From Pseudomonas sp. MF4836 (GTDB lineage Bacteria > Pseudomonadota > Gammaproteobacteria > Pseudomonadales > Pseudomonadaceae), in the NCBI RefSeq assembly GCF_002018875.1, contig NZ_MVOL01000001.1, positions 310,001 to 374,000 of the forward strand: DNA of 64,000 bases, read 5' to 3'. Position 1 is the stretch's first letter. Each line of letters opens with the position of its first letter. The notes beneath the pieces are model-generated. The model was not told the DNA's origin, did not search any database, and saw nothing but the letters and a program-made list of their open reading frames with translations. Both the position numbers and the translations under genes were made by a program. Positions 20,094 through 28,459 of the stretch are shown piece after piece.

Positions 20094-20852
20094 TTACTGA
20101 ATGCTGTAGCCGCCATCGATCACCACGTTCTCCCCGGTGATCATCTTGGCCGCGTCGCTGAGCAGGTACAGCACCAGCCCGGCGATTTCCTCGGGCTGGG
20201 CGAAGCGCCCGACCGGGATCTGCAACTTGGCCCGTTCACCCAGCTCGCCGGCCCAGGCTTTCTTGCCCAGGGCCGTTTCGACGATGGTCGGTGAAATGGC
20301 GTTGACGTTGATGCCGTGGGGCGCCCACTCCATGGCCAGGACCTTGGTCATGCCCACCACCGCTGCCTTGCTCGCGCAGTACGCCACGTGCCGGTCGAGG
20401 CCGATGACCGCAGCCTGGGAAGCGAGGTTGACGATGCGTCCGTGGCCTTGCTCGATCATGTGCCGGGCACAGGCCTGGGCCACGAAGAAACTGGCCTTGA
20501 GGTTGATGTCCAGGGTGGTGTCCCAGGCGCTTTCGCTGACTTCCATGGCCTTGTCCAGCAGGGCGACCCCGGCGCTGTTGACCAGGAAGTCCAGGCGCCC
20601 GTAGTGCGCGGCCATCAGGTCCACCGCGTCTCGTACTTGATCTAGCTGGCGCAGGTCGATGGCCAGCCCCAGGTGCCCGTCGCCGAGGCTGGCGGCGATA
20701 TCGGCCACCGCCGGGTCGCGGTCGAGCAGGGCAACCTTGGCCCCGCGCTCCACCAGCAGGTTGGCGCACGCCAGGCCAATCCCGGCGGCGCCACCCGTGA
20801 TCACCGCGCAGCGGCCGTTCAGGTCGAAGGCCTGATCCCAGAATCCGGACAT
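20094..20852 (-). CDS. Short-chain dehydrogenase/reductase (D-threitol dehydrogenase-like)
   Basis: The 252-residue classical SDR has the cofactor motif TGGAAGIG near residue 20, an NSAG strand motif, and the catalytic tetrad residues Ser in NLASQAA and Tyr-x3-Lys in YCASK. A GAGGAG ribosome site lies seven bases ahead of the ATG. It lies in the same direction and between the alcohol dehydrogenase and transporter genes. Two dehydrogenases in one sugar cluster suggest two related polyols or stereoisomers feeding one ketose pool. SDRs that oxidise D-threitol to D-erythrulose are known, but the sequence alone does not prove the substrate. Confidence 0.88.
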   Translation of the reverse strand: MSGFWDQAFDLNGRCAVITGGAAGIGLACANLLVERGAKVALLDRDPAVADIAASLGDGHLGLAIDLRQLDQVRDAVDLMAAHYGRLDFLVNSAGVALLDKAMEVSESAWDTTLDINLKASFFVAQACARHMIEQGHGRIVNLASQAAVIGLDRHVAYCASKAAVVGMTKVLAMEWAPHGINVNAISPTIVETALGKKAWAGELGERAKLQIPVGRFAQPEEIAGLVLYLLSDAAKMITGENVVIDGGYSIQ

Positions 20853-20935
20853 GTCATGACTCCTCTATAAAACGATGGGCTGTAAAACCGACCAATCAAC
20901 TGCGTCAGGTGTTGGGGGCGGCTGCACCACCCGGC

Positions 20936-20953
20936 GCGAGCAAGTGCGCTCGC
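20936..20953 (-). terminator. Small hairpin after the sugar-binding protein gene
   Basis: GCGAGC and GCTCGC frame a six-base loop in the 186-base gap after the binding-protein gene. Such hairpins often protect the abundant binding-protein message and reduce downstream expression. No U-run follows. Confidence 0.35.
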
Positions 20954-21038
20954 CACGGGGAGGGTGCAAGCCAGCGATAGATGATTGCGCTGGCAGAGCG
21001 CAGGTGCCAGGCGCCCGGAGCGCTGGCGCAGGTCCGAC

Positions 21039-22061
21039 CTATTTGCTGCCCGCTACCTGCTGGTACAGCGCATCGGCATTGCCGTTGGTCACCGGCACCC
21101 ACGGCAGGATGTACAGCTTGTCGCTGCCGTCGCCCCATTTCACGTCCTTGGCATAACGTTCCCAGATCACCGATTGCGGCTTGTAGTCCTTGCCGGCCAG
21201 GGTTCGCAGGGCTACATCCAGCGCACCCTGGGACTGGGCCTGGGCATCCTGGAGGAAGGTGGTGACTTCGCCTTTTTTCGCCGCCTGGATCGCATCCGGC
21301 ATGCCGTCGATGGAGGTCACCGGCACGTCGCTCGGCGACAGGCCGCGAGACTTCACCGCCTGCAGGGCGCCCAGGGCCATGTCGTCGTTCTGGGCGATGA
21401 TCCCGGAGATGCCGCCGTTGGGGTGGGCGTTGAGCCAGTCTTCGGTCAGCGACAAGGCCTCGGCGCGGGACCAGTTGGCGGTCTTCATTTCGATGACCTT
21501 GATCCCCGGATTCTTCTTGAGGATCTCCATCTCGCCTTTTTCCCGGTCAATCTGCGCCGACTGGCCAATCGGGCCCTGGATGATCACCACATTGCCCTTG
21601 CCCTTGAGCTTGTCGACCATGGCCTGGGCTTGCAGGCGCCCGCCCTCGACATCGTCGTTGCCGACATAGGGCACGTTGGCGCTGGCGACCTTGGTGTTGG
21701 AGGCGATCACCGGGATGTCGTTTTCCATGGCCCGGGCCACGGCGCCGACCCCGGCCTTGGTGTCGATTGGCACAAAGATGATCGCGTCATAGTGCTGGGT
21801 GACCATGGTTTCGATCTGGTTGTTCTGGGTCAGGGCGTCATAGTTGCCGTCGAACACAGTGATCTGCACCGTGCCGTCCTTGACCGCCGGGTGCTGCTTG
21901 AGCTCACGGACCCAGTTCTGCATGAACTGGCCCTTGAGCCCGTACACCGCCGCGCCGATCTTGTAGGTTTTTTCTGCAGCGAAGGCAACGCTGCTGCTGA
22001 GCAGGGAGACAGCCGCCAGCGTGGCCAGGGATGTGCCGAGCTTCTTCGGTGAAAGCTTCAT
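21039..22061 (-). CDS. Sugar ABC transporter periplasmic binding protein (RbsB type)
   Basis: The 340-residue protein has a clear Sec signal peptide (MKLSPKK, hydrophobic core, cleavage after VAFA at about residue 28). It is followed by a two-lobed type I binding fold, with FVPIDTKAGVGAVARA and GISGIIAQNDDMALGALQA typical of ribose/xylose/polyol binders. AAGGAG lies six bases before the ATG. It is the third gene of the ABC operon. Its ligand is likely a tetritol or other small polyol, judged from the enzymes that follow. An A-rich catabolite-control motif sits just upstream of the ribosome site. Confidence 0.95.
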   Translation of the reverse strand: MKLSPKKLGTSLATLAAVSLLSSSVAFAAEKTYKIGAAVYGLKGQFMQNWVRELKQHPAVKDGTVQITVFDGNYDALTQNNQIETMVTQHYDAIIFVPIDTKAGVGAVARAMENDIPVIASNTKVASANVPYVGNDDVEGGRLQAQAMVDKLKGKGNVVIIQGPIGQSAQIDREKGEMEILKKNPGIKVIEMKTANWSRAEALSLTEDWLNAHPNGGISGIIAQNDDMALGALQAVKSRGLSPSDVPVTSIDGMPDAIQAAKKGEVTTFLQDAQAQSQGALDVALRTLAGKDYKPQSVIWERYAKDVKWGDGSDKLYILPWVPVTNGNADALYQQVAGSK

Positions 22062-22071
22062 GGGGAACTCC

Positions 22072-22079
22072 TTATTGTT
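22072..22079 (-). promoter_or_regulatory. Candidate Crc/Hfq site at the binding-protein start
   Basis: On the minus strand AACAATAA fits the A-rich AANAANAA motif bound by Hfq-Crc in Pseudomonas. It directly abuts the Shine-Dalgarno, where binding would block translation when preferred carbon sources are present. Based on motif match only. Confidence 0.5.
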
Positions 22080-22105
22080 GTGGTCGTGCCGTGCAATGAA
22101 CGGGG

Positions 22106-23098
22106 TTAGCGTTTTTTCTTGCGCCAGACATCGATGAGCACCGCAAACACGATGATCAAGCCCTTGGCGACTTGCTGGTAATAGGAGGACACCCCGAGCA
22201 GGTTCAGGCCGTTGTTGATCACGCCGATCAACAGGGCGCCGAACAGGGTGCCGACAATGCTGCCGGTGCCACCGGAGAGGCTGGTGCCGCCGATCACCAC
22301 GGCGGCGATGGCGTCCAGTTCATAGGAGGTGCCGGCCTGGGGCAGGGCGGAGGTGGTGCGCGCCGAGAGCACCACGCCGGCCAAGCCCGCCAGCAGCCCG
22401 GAGACCACGTACACCGAGAACATCACCTTGCGCACGCCGATCCCGGAGGTGCGGGCGCTTTTTTCGTTGCCGCCCACGGCATAGACGTAGCGCCCGTAGG
22501 TGGTGTAGCGCAGGACCATCCAGAAAATCAGCGCGACCACGGCAAAGATCACCACCGGCACGCCGACCGGGCCGATCTTGCCGATGCCCAGGGCCAGGTA
22601 GTTTTCCGGCAGGTCGGTGACCGGGCTGCCGTCATTGAGGATAAAGGTCATGCCGCGGGCAATGCTGAGCATGCCAAGGGTTGCGACAAAGGGTGGGATC
22701 GACAGGTTGGCCACCATGAAGCCGTTGACCACGCCGAGCATGGCCCCGGCGAACATTCCGGCGCTGACCGCCGCCAGCAGGCCGTAGCCCTGGGTCGCCA
22801 CCAGGGCGCTGCACAGGCCGGCGAACGCCAGGATCGACCCCACCGAGAGGTCAATGCCCTTGGTCAGGATCACGTAAGTCATGCCTACGGCGAGGATCCC
22901 GTTGATCGAGGTCTGGCGCAGGATGTCCATCCAGTTGCGCCAGGTCATGAAGTATTCGCTGGCGAACGCCATGACCAGGCACAGCAGGATAAACACCAGC
23001 GGCAGGCCGAAGCGGTCCAGGGCCAGGCGCAGTCGGCTGCGTGGCGCGGGGTGGGTCGAGGCGGGCAGGGTCGGGGTGGCATGGGTCTTGGCGTTCAT
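22106..23098 (-). CDS. Sugar ABC transporter permease (RbsC type)
   Basis: The 330-residue inner-membrane protein has about ten predicted helices. It shows SINGILAVGMTYVILTKGIDLSVGS split over one loop and helix (RbsC family), and GGTSLSGGTGSIVGTLFGALL as the cytoplasmic coupling region. The start overlaps the stop of the ATPase gene (ATGA). It forms the channel with the ATPase and binding protein of the same operon. Confidence 0.95.
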   Translation of the reverse strand: MNAKTHATPTLPASTHPAPRSRLRLALDRFGLPLVFILLCLVMAFASEYFMTWRNWMDILRQTSINGILAVGMTYVILTKGIDLSVGSILAFAGLCSALVATQGYGLLAAVSAGMFAGAMLGVVNGFMVANLSIPPFVATLGMLSIARGMTFILNDGSPVTDLPENYLALGIGKIGPVGVPVVIFAVVALIFWMVLRYTTYGRYVYAVGGNEKSARTSGIGVRKVMFSVYVVSGLLAGLAGVVLSARTTSALPQAGTSYELDAIAAVVIGGTSLSGGTGSIVGTLFGALLIGVINNGLNLLGVSSYYQQVAKGLIIVFAVLIDVWRKKKR

Positions 23099-24582
23099 GA
23101 GGCGAGACTCAACAAGGCTTCCTGGGAAAGGGCGGTGTCGGTGCTGATGGTGACCAGCCGGCCGCCCTTGAATACCGCGATTCGATCACTCAGATGCAGC
23201 AGCTCGGGGGCCTCTGAAGACACCACGATGGCCGCGCCGCCGGCACGCACGAACTCGTCCAGCAGGTGGTAGATCTCCTGCTTGGCGCCCTCGTCGATGC
23301 CTCGGGTCGGCTCGTCGCACAGCAGGCAGATCGGCGTGGTCGACAGGCACTTGGCGAGCACCACCTTTTGCTGGTTGCCGCCGCTCATGGATTCCACCGG
23401 CAGGTCCAGGGAGCTGGTCTTGATCTGCAGGCGCTGGACCATGTCCCGGGCCAGTTGCAGTTCTTTACGCGCACTGATCAGCGACCAGCTCGACAGCTGG
23501 CGGTAGGCGCTGAGGGCGATGTTGGAGAGGATGCTGCTGGTGAGTACCAGCCCGCTGTCCTTGCGGTCTTCGGTGACCAGTGACATGCCGGCGCGAATGG
23601 TCGCTGCCGGCACGCCCACCGGCAGCGGCTGGCCTTGCAGGGTGACGCTGCCAGCATGGGGTTCGGTCAGGCCATAGATGCAGTTGAGGAATTCGCTGCG
23701 CCCTGACCCCATCAGGCCGTAGATGCCGAGAATTTCGCCCTGGCGCAGTTGCAGGCTGATGTCCTGGAACTCGCCGTGGCGGCTCAGGCCCTGGATATCG
23801 AGGCAGTTTTGCGCGGCGCACTGGCGCCCGACCTTGTGATCGATGCGTGTCAATTCCTGGCCGACGATGCCGCGCACCAGGTGGGCGCGGTCGATGTCGA
23901 CCATACGCCCGCTTTCAACAAAGGCGCCGTCGCGAAAGATGCTGTAGTCGTCGGCGATCTGCGCCAGTTCGCTGAGGCGGTGCGACACGTAGATGATGCC
24001 GGCGCCACGCGCGGTGAGGCGGCGGATGGCCTTGAACAGGGTCTCGGCCTCGCGTTCGCCAATGGCCGAGGTCGGCTCGTCCATGATCATCACCTGGCAG
24101 TCATGGCTGAAGGCCTTGGCAATTTCCACCAGCTGGATTTGCGCCACGCTCAAGCGGTGCATGGGGCTGTTGGCGTCGACCTCGAATTCCAGGCTGGCCA
24201 GCAACTCGCGGGTGCGCCGGATGAGTTCCTTGCTGTCGACGATGCAGCCGGCGCGACGCGGTTCGCGACCGAGCCAGATGTTTTCGGCGACGGTCATGTA
24301 GGGGATCGGTTCCAGCTCCTGGGTGATCATCGCCACCCCGGCCGCCAGGGCGGCGCTCGGGCGGTCGAACTGCACCGGCTGGCCGTTGAGCAGGATGCTG
24401 CCGGCATCGCGCTGGGTGATGCCCATCAGAATGCCGAGGAAGGTGGACTTGCCGGCGCCATTGCCGCCGCACAGGGCATGCACGCTGCCGGCACGCAGGG
24501 AGAGGCGACCGTCACGCAGGGCAGGGATCCCGGCATAGGCCTTGGCGACATGTTCAGCCTGGAGCAGTAATGGCGTGGCCAT
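23095..24582 (-). CDS. Sugar ABC transporter ATP-binding protein, two domains (RbsA type)
   Basis: The 495-residue protein carries two nucleotide-binding domains. The first has Walker A GGNGAGKST and Walker B VMIMDEPTSAI. The second is the degenerate half usual in RbsA, with GLMGSGRSE, signature MSGGNQQKV and LLCDEPTRGID. The ATG at 24582 has GAGGA seven bases upstream; the frame extends 15 codons further without a site. The linker signature LSVAQIQLVEIAKA in domain one lacks the SGGQ core, as in relatives. It is the first gene of the operon and is divergent from rpiB. Confidence 0.95.
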   Translation of the reverse strand: MATPLLLQAEHVAKAYAGIPALRDGRLSLRAGSVHALCGGNGAGKSTFLGILMGITQRDAGSILLNGQPVQFDRPSAALAAGVAMITQELEPIPYMTVAENIWLGREPRRAGCIVDSKELIRRTRELLASLEFEVDANSPMHRLSVAQIQLVEIAKAFSHDCQVMIMDEPTSAIGEREAETLFKAIRRLTARGAGIIYVSHRLSELAQIADDYSIFRDGAFVESGRMVDIDRAHLVRGIVGQELTRIDHKVGRQCAAQNCLDIQGLSRHGEFQDISLQLRQGEILGIYGLMGSGRSEFLNCIYGLTEPHAGSVTLQGQPLPVGVPAATIRAGMSLVTEDRKDSGLVLTSSILSNIALSAYRQLSSWSLISARKELQLARDMVQRLQIKTSSLDLPVESMSGGNQQKVVLAKCLSTTPICLLCDEPTRGIDEGAKQEIYHLLDEFVRAGGAAIVVSSEAPELLHLSDRIAVFKGGRLVTISTDTALSQEALLSLAS

Positions 24583-24636
24583 CGGCGTGTCCTCGTGCTG
24601 TGAATTCTTATTAGATCGCATAACCATGTTTTGCGC

Positions 24637-24673
24637 TGATCATATGTGTAACAAATGAAATTCTGATCAGTCA
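24637..24673. promoter_or_regulatory. Operator-like sites on the ABC-operon side
   Basis: TGATCATATG at 24637-24646 matches the left ten bases of the palindrome at 24817. TGATCAGTCA at 24664-24673 repeats exactly one arm found near rpiB. They lie 55-90 bases upstream of the ABC operon start, a position suited to repression or activation by the SorC-family protein encoded two genes away. Confidence 0.55.
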
Positions 24674-24793
24674 ATCCCTTTCGCTTTAAATATGTCTCGG
24701 TGGCGAGTGAGGCTTTTTACCGCCCTGTGTAGGGCGTTATTCCTCGGCCCTGGTAAATCTCGCTTGACAGTTGAGGGGCGAATGCCTGAAAAA

Positions 24794-24834
24794 TGACTGA
24801 TCAAAGTTTCACTGATTGATCATATGATCAGTCA
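24794..24834. promoter_or_regulatory. Operator-like dyad in front of rpiB
   Basis: TGACTGATCA (24794-24803) and TGATCAGTCA (24825-24834) form a perfect 10-bp inverted repeat 21 bases apart. Between them TGATCATATGATCA at 24817-24830 is itself a perfect palindrome. Tetrameric SorC regulators commonly bind such repeated sites. The dyad ends 31 bases before the rpiB ATG. Confidence 0.6.
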
Positions 24835-24865
24835 TGCTCTTTCCCTGTCAGCGGAGCGAAATGCG

Positions 24866-25327
24866 ATGAATAGAGCCTTTTCAGTGGGGATTGGATGCGA
24901 TGAGGCGGGGTATGAACTCAAGGAGCTGCTCAAGCGGCACATCGAGGCACTGGGGCATCCGGTCGAGGATTTCGGCACCCATTCCCTGGAACCGGTGCTG
25001 TACCCGGACATCGCCCTGGCCGTGGCCACGGCCATAAATGCCGGGCACCACCGGTTGGGAGTGCTGGTGTGCGGCACCGGCATCGGCATGGCCATCTCGG
25101 CGAACAAGGTGCTGGGGATTCGCGCGGCCCAGGCCCATGACACCTATTCCGCCGAGCGCGCACGCAAGAGCAACGATGCGCAAATTCTCTCGATTGGCGC
25201 GCGGGTAGTGGGGGTGGAACTGGCCAAGAGCATCGTCAAGGCGTTCCTGGAGTCGGAGTTCGAGGCGGCGCGCTCGGGGGCCAAGGTCGAGCGGATCAAT
25301 GCCATCGAGCGTGATGGTCATCAGTGA
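24866..25327 (+). CDS. rpiB: RpiB/LacAB-type sugar-phosphate isomerase
   Basis: The 153-residue isomerase has GCDEAGYELK at the N-terminus and the active-site CGTGIGMAISANK with its catalytic cysteine. RpiB enzymes interconvert ribose-5-P and ribulose-5-P. Relatives in tetritol pathways convert D-erythrulose-4-P to D-erythrose-4-P, which enters the pentose phosphate pathway. The ATG at 24866 begins right at the first beta strand with GGAG nine bases upstream; a start at 24824 would lie inside the operator dyad. It is divergent from the transporter and followed by the regulator. Confidence 0.92.
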   Translation: MNRAFSVGIGCDEAGYELKELLKRHIEALGHPVEDFGTHSLEPVLYPDIALAVATAINAGHHRLGVLVCGTGIGMAISANKVLGIRAAQAHDTYSAERARKSNDAQILSIGARVVGVELAKSIVKAFLESEFEAARSGAKVERINAIERDGHQ

Positions 25328-25419
25328 GGGGCGCAGGGCTGCGCGCAAGCCGCTTGTAGACGTACCCCGCATCCACTAGAGAGAATGCGCCTTTGACGCC
25401 AAGACGGAAGCCAGTCCAC

Positions 25420-26400
25420 ATGAGTGACAGTACCCAGCGCGGGGCCAGCGATATCGATCTGATGACCGAAGTCGCCATGCTCTATTACCTTGAGAACGTC
25501 ACTCAGGAAGCCATTGCCAAGCGCTTCGACCTGTCGCGGGCCAAGGTCAGCCGCCTGCTCAAGCGGGCGCGGGATGAAGGGATTGTCGAGGTCCGGGTGC
25601 TGCAGCATCCGGCGATGAACAATGAGCTGGAGCAGGCGCTGGTGGAGCGCTTCCAGTTGGATCGGGCGTTGATTGCGGTCGATCACAGTGACCCGGATAC
25701 CCAGCGTTCGGCGGTTGCCAGCCTGGTGGCCAACTACCTGAACAAGACCTTGAGCGACGGCATGATCGTCGCCGTCGGCATGGGCCGCAATGTCGGAGCG
25801 GTGGCCGATAACGTGTTTTTGCCGGTGACGCGCAACTGCACGTTCGTCTGCGCCATCGGCGGTTCGCTGCGGGCTGGCGAATACATGAACCCGGACCATA
25901 TCTGTCGCCGTCTGGCCCTGCGTTTCGGGGCTGAAAGCGAAACCCTGTATGCCCCGGCGCTGGTGGCCAATCCGGAACTGCGCAGCGTGCTGATCAGCAA
26001 CGACACCGTGCGCTCGACCCTGGATCGCGCACGCCGCGCCGATATCGCCCTGATTGGCATCGGCGATATGAGTGAAAACAGCAATATGGTGCGCATGGGC
26101 TGGTTCTCGCCCCAGGAAATCGCCCAGGCGCGGTTGTCCGGCACGGTGGGCGACATGATGGGTTACGACTTTATCGACATCCATGGCCAGCCGGCGGTCA
26201 ACGCGATCCAGGGGCGGGTGATCGGTTTGAGTGTGCAGGAATTGGTACGCATCCCCGATGTGGTCGCCATCGCCAGTGAAAACACCAAGGCTGCCGCGAC
26301 CCTGGGTGCCTTGCGTTCCGGGGTGATCAACACCCTGGCGACCACCGTCACCAATGCCCACACCATCCTCGCCCTGGATGATGCGACCCGCAGGAGCTAA
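25420..26400 (+). CDS. SorC-family transcriptional regulator (EryD-like)
   Basis: The 326-residue protein has an N-terminal helix-turn-helix (about 15-65, NVTQEAIAKRFDLSRAKVSRLL) and a C-terminal sugar-phosphate-binding domain of the SorC/DeoR type (VAVGMGRNVGAVADN, IGIGDMSENSNM). The ATG at 25420 is used; a TTG nine codons earlier is possible. The erythritol repressor EryD belongs to this family, in line with the tetritol reading of the cluster. It follows rpiB by 92 bases and likely binds the repeated TGATCAGTCA sites. Confidence 0.93.
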   Translation: MSDSTQRGASDIDLMTEVAMLYYLENVTQEAIAKRFDLSRAKVSRLLKRARDEGIVEVRVLQHPAMNNELEQALVERFQLDRALIAVDHSDPDTQRSAVASLVANYLNKTLSDGMIVAVGMGRNVGAVADNVFLPVTRNCTFVCAIGGSLRAGEYMNPDHICRRLALRFGAESETLYAPALVANPELRSVLISNDTVRSTLDRARRADIALIGIGDMSENSNMVRMGWFSPQEIAQARLSGTVGDMMGYDFIDIHGQPAVNAIQGRVIGLSVQELVRIPDVVAIASENTKAAATLGALRSGVINTLATTVTNAHTILALDDATRRS

Positions 26401-26436
26401 GGGTTGCAGGTGCGGCTTTCAGGTTGCACATAGCGC

Positions 26437-26520
26437 CTGTAGCCGCTGCCGCCAGGCTGCGCTGGCCCCTGAGGTCGCCGTATGCCGTCAGATACGCCAC
26501 GGCGGCAGCGGCTACGGGGT
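26437..26520. repeat. REP-like inverted repeat
   Basis: CTGTAGCCGCTGCCG at the left and CGGCAGCGGCTACGG at the right form a long stem around the unit CCTGAGGTCGCCG...GGCGGCAG. The unit is the same as in 17057-17210. It follows the SorC gene stop and may act as its 3' end. Confidence 0.7.
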
Positions 26521-26790
26521 TTATAAAGTTTTGTAATGATTTCCTGCTGTGGAAAATGTGACTGGCCGCTGTAATCTCCAAGTCCGTTTTTTATATCAGG
26601 ACTTGCATGAACACCCTTTCGGAGCCTCCCAGTCGTCCTTTCCCCAGGACGCCGCACCTCTCCCTCGTTCCATTCGCCTCACGCCATTCGGCCGCTCTGA
26701 GGCGTTGCCGTCGCACTAAGTTTCCGGTTTTTCGATTCTCGCCAACGGTAGCCCTGGTCGGTCGGCGCCTGCGCCCGATTCCTGCTACAA

Positions 26791-26812
26791 CCCGTTGTGC
26801 GGGCGTTTTTTT
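26791..26812 (+). terminator. Terminator or attenuator upstream of the TerC-type gene
   Basis: CCCG-TTGTG-CGGG is followed by CG and seven T residues, ending 45 bases before the ATG at 26858. An alternative stem CGGGCG/CGCCCG (26800-26819) would bury the T-run in its loop. Two competing folds this close to the start suggest transcription attenuation. The signal is unknown. Confidence 0.45.
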
Positions 26813-26857
26813 GCGCCCGGCTGCCTGAATTCAATTTAGAGAGATCGCGTCGTTTTT

Positions 26858-28414
26858 ATGGAATGGATAGTGGACCCCACGGCCTGGCTTGGCCTGTTGA
26901 CTCTGATCGTGCTCGAGCTGGTGCTGGGTATCGACAACCTGGTGTTTATTGCGATTCTGGCGGACAAGCTGCCGCCCCATCAGCGCGACCGGGCGCGGAT
27001 CATCGGCCTGTCCCTGGCGCTGTTGATGCGCCTGGGCCTGCTGGCCAGTATTTCGTGGCTGGTCACCCTGACGCAGCCGCTGTTCGAGGTGTTCGACAAG
27101 AGCTTCTCCGGGCGTGACCTGATCATGCTGTTCGGCGGTGTGTTCCTGCTGTTCAAGGCCACCATGGAATTGCACGAACGGCTTGAGGGCCATATCAGCC
27201 AGCGTACCGGCAACGCCGCCTACGCCATGTTCTGGCCGATCGTGGCGCAGATCGTGGTGCTCGACGCGGTGTTCTCCCTGGATGCGGTGATCACCGCCGT
27301 GGGTATGGTCGACGAACTGGCGGTGATGATGATCGCGGTGATCATTTCCATCGGCCTGATGATCGTCGCCAGCAAACCCTTGACCCGCTTCGTCAATGCG
27401 CACCCGACGGTGATCATGCTGTGCCTGGGCTTCTTGATGATGATCGGTTTTGCCCTGACTGCCGAAGGCCTGGGCTTCCACATTCCCAAGGGCTACCTGT
27501 ACGCGGCCATTGGCTTCTCGATCCTGATCGAAGTGTTCAACCAGATCGCCCGCGCCCGGCGCAAGAAGTCGATGCAGGGCCTGCGGCCGATGCGCGAGCG
27601 TACAGCCCATGCGGTAATGCGCCTGCTGGGCGGGCGGAAACTGGCGGTGGAGGAGGTGGGTGAGGAAATTGCCGACCTGCTGGACAACGGCCAGGAACCC
27701 ACTGCCGAGCTGTTCGACCGGCGCGAGCGGGTGATGATCAGCGGCGTGCTGCAACTGGCCGAGCGGCCGATCCGCAGCATCATGACCGCGCGTGCCGATG
27801 TCGACCATATCGACCTGGCGGACAGCCCCGAGGTCATCCGCACCAAGCTTATGCATTCGTCCTATTCGCGCCTGCCGCTGATCCGCAATGGCGCGGTGGA
27901 TGAACCCCTGGGCTTCGTGCACAAGAAGGAACTGCTCAAGGAATACCTGGCCGGCAATCCGCCGAACCTGGAGCACCTGGCGCGCAAGACGCCGAACCTG
28001 CTGGACAGTTTCTCGATCCTCAATGCCCTGGAACAGATGCGCAAGGCCTCGACCCACATCGCCTTCGTGATCAACGAATTCGGCGATTTCATCGGGCTGT
28101 TGACCATGACCGACATTCTCGAATCCATCGCCGGCGAGTTGCCGGACGCCAGCGAAATCGAAGGCCCGGACATTGTCGAGACCGAGGATGGGCTATTGGT
28201 CGGCGGCGCGTTGAATCTGACACAGATCCGCCAGCGCACCGGCTTCGCCGCCGAGCCGACCGATGATTATCAGACCCTGGCCGGGTTGGTCATCAGCCTG
28301 CTGGACCGCCTGCCGGTGATCGGCGATCGCCTGGAATGGCAGGGCTGGAGCCTTGAGGTGATAGCTGTGGAAGAGCGCCGGGTCACCCGGGTCCTGCTCA
28401 AGCGCCTGGGGTAG
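26858..28414 (+). CDS. TerC-family membrane protein with CBS pair and CorC/HlyC domain
   Basis: The 518-residue protein has about seven N-terminal helices (1-230) of the TerC fold, with [17 protein letters not shown] and an acidic [18 protein letters not shown] helix. A linker and two CBS motifs follow (about 295-425), then a CorC/HlyC transporter-associated domain (about 435-518). TerC proteins are linked to manganese or tellurite handling and to metal loading of exported proteins. The CBS pair may sense a nucleotide or Mg2+. The gene is monocistronic with a long leader that may control it by attenuation. Confidence 0.93.
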   Translation: MEWIVDPTAWLGLLTLIVLELVLGIDNLVFIAILADKLPPHQRDRARIIGLSLALLMRLGLLASISWLVTLTQPLFEVFDKSFSGRDLIMLFGGVFLLFKATMELHERLEGHISQRTGNAAYAMFWPIVAQIVVLDAVFSLDAVITAVGMVDELAVMMIAVIISIGLMIVASKPLTRFVNAHPTVIMLCLGFLMMIGFALTAEGLGFHIPKGYLYAAIGFSILIEVFNQIARARRKKSMQGLRPMRERTAHAVMRLLGGRKLAVEEVGEEIADLLDNGQEPTAELFDRRERVMISGVLQLAERPIRSIMTARADVDHIDLADSPEVIRTKLMHSSYSRLPLIRNGAVDEPLGFVHKKELLKEYLAGNPPNLEHLARKTPNLLDSFSILNALEQMRKASTHIAFVINEFGDFIGLLTMTDILESIAGELPDASEIEGPDIVETEDGLLVGGALNLTQIRQRTGFAAEPTDDYQTLAGLVISLLDRLPVIGDRLEWQGWSLEVIAVEERRVTRVLLKRLG

Positions 28415-28459
28415 CCGCCGGGGGCGCTGCCGGATGCCGGCGCGCCCCACGGCAGGGCC

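Larger units (their letters stand above)
26401..26857. other. Intergenic region with REP-like repeat and leader of the TerC-type gene
   Basis: The first 120 bases hold a GTAGCCGCTGCCG repeat with its inverted partner (see repeat entry). From about 26600 the DNA looks like a transcribed leader: a small CGTCC/GGACG hairpin at 26634-26651, a GTAGC...GCTAC pair enclosing a GC-rich stem (about 26750-26787), and a terminator-like element at 26791-26812. A 73-codon open frame from 26607 has a poor ribosome site and an atypical Arg/Pro-rich product, so I do not call it a gene. Confidence 0.45.

Noticed and set aside
26607..26828. 73-codon ORF in the TerC leader
   Set aside because: Arg/Pro-rich product, poor ribosome site, and the frame covers a terminator-like structure.
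26600..26857. yybP-ykoY manganese riboswitch before the TerC-type gene
   Set aside because: The GGGGAGUA core loop and its partner are absent, so only an unspecified leader/attenuator is proposed.
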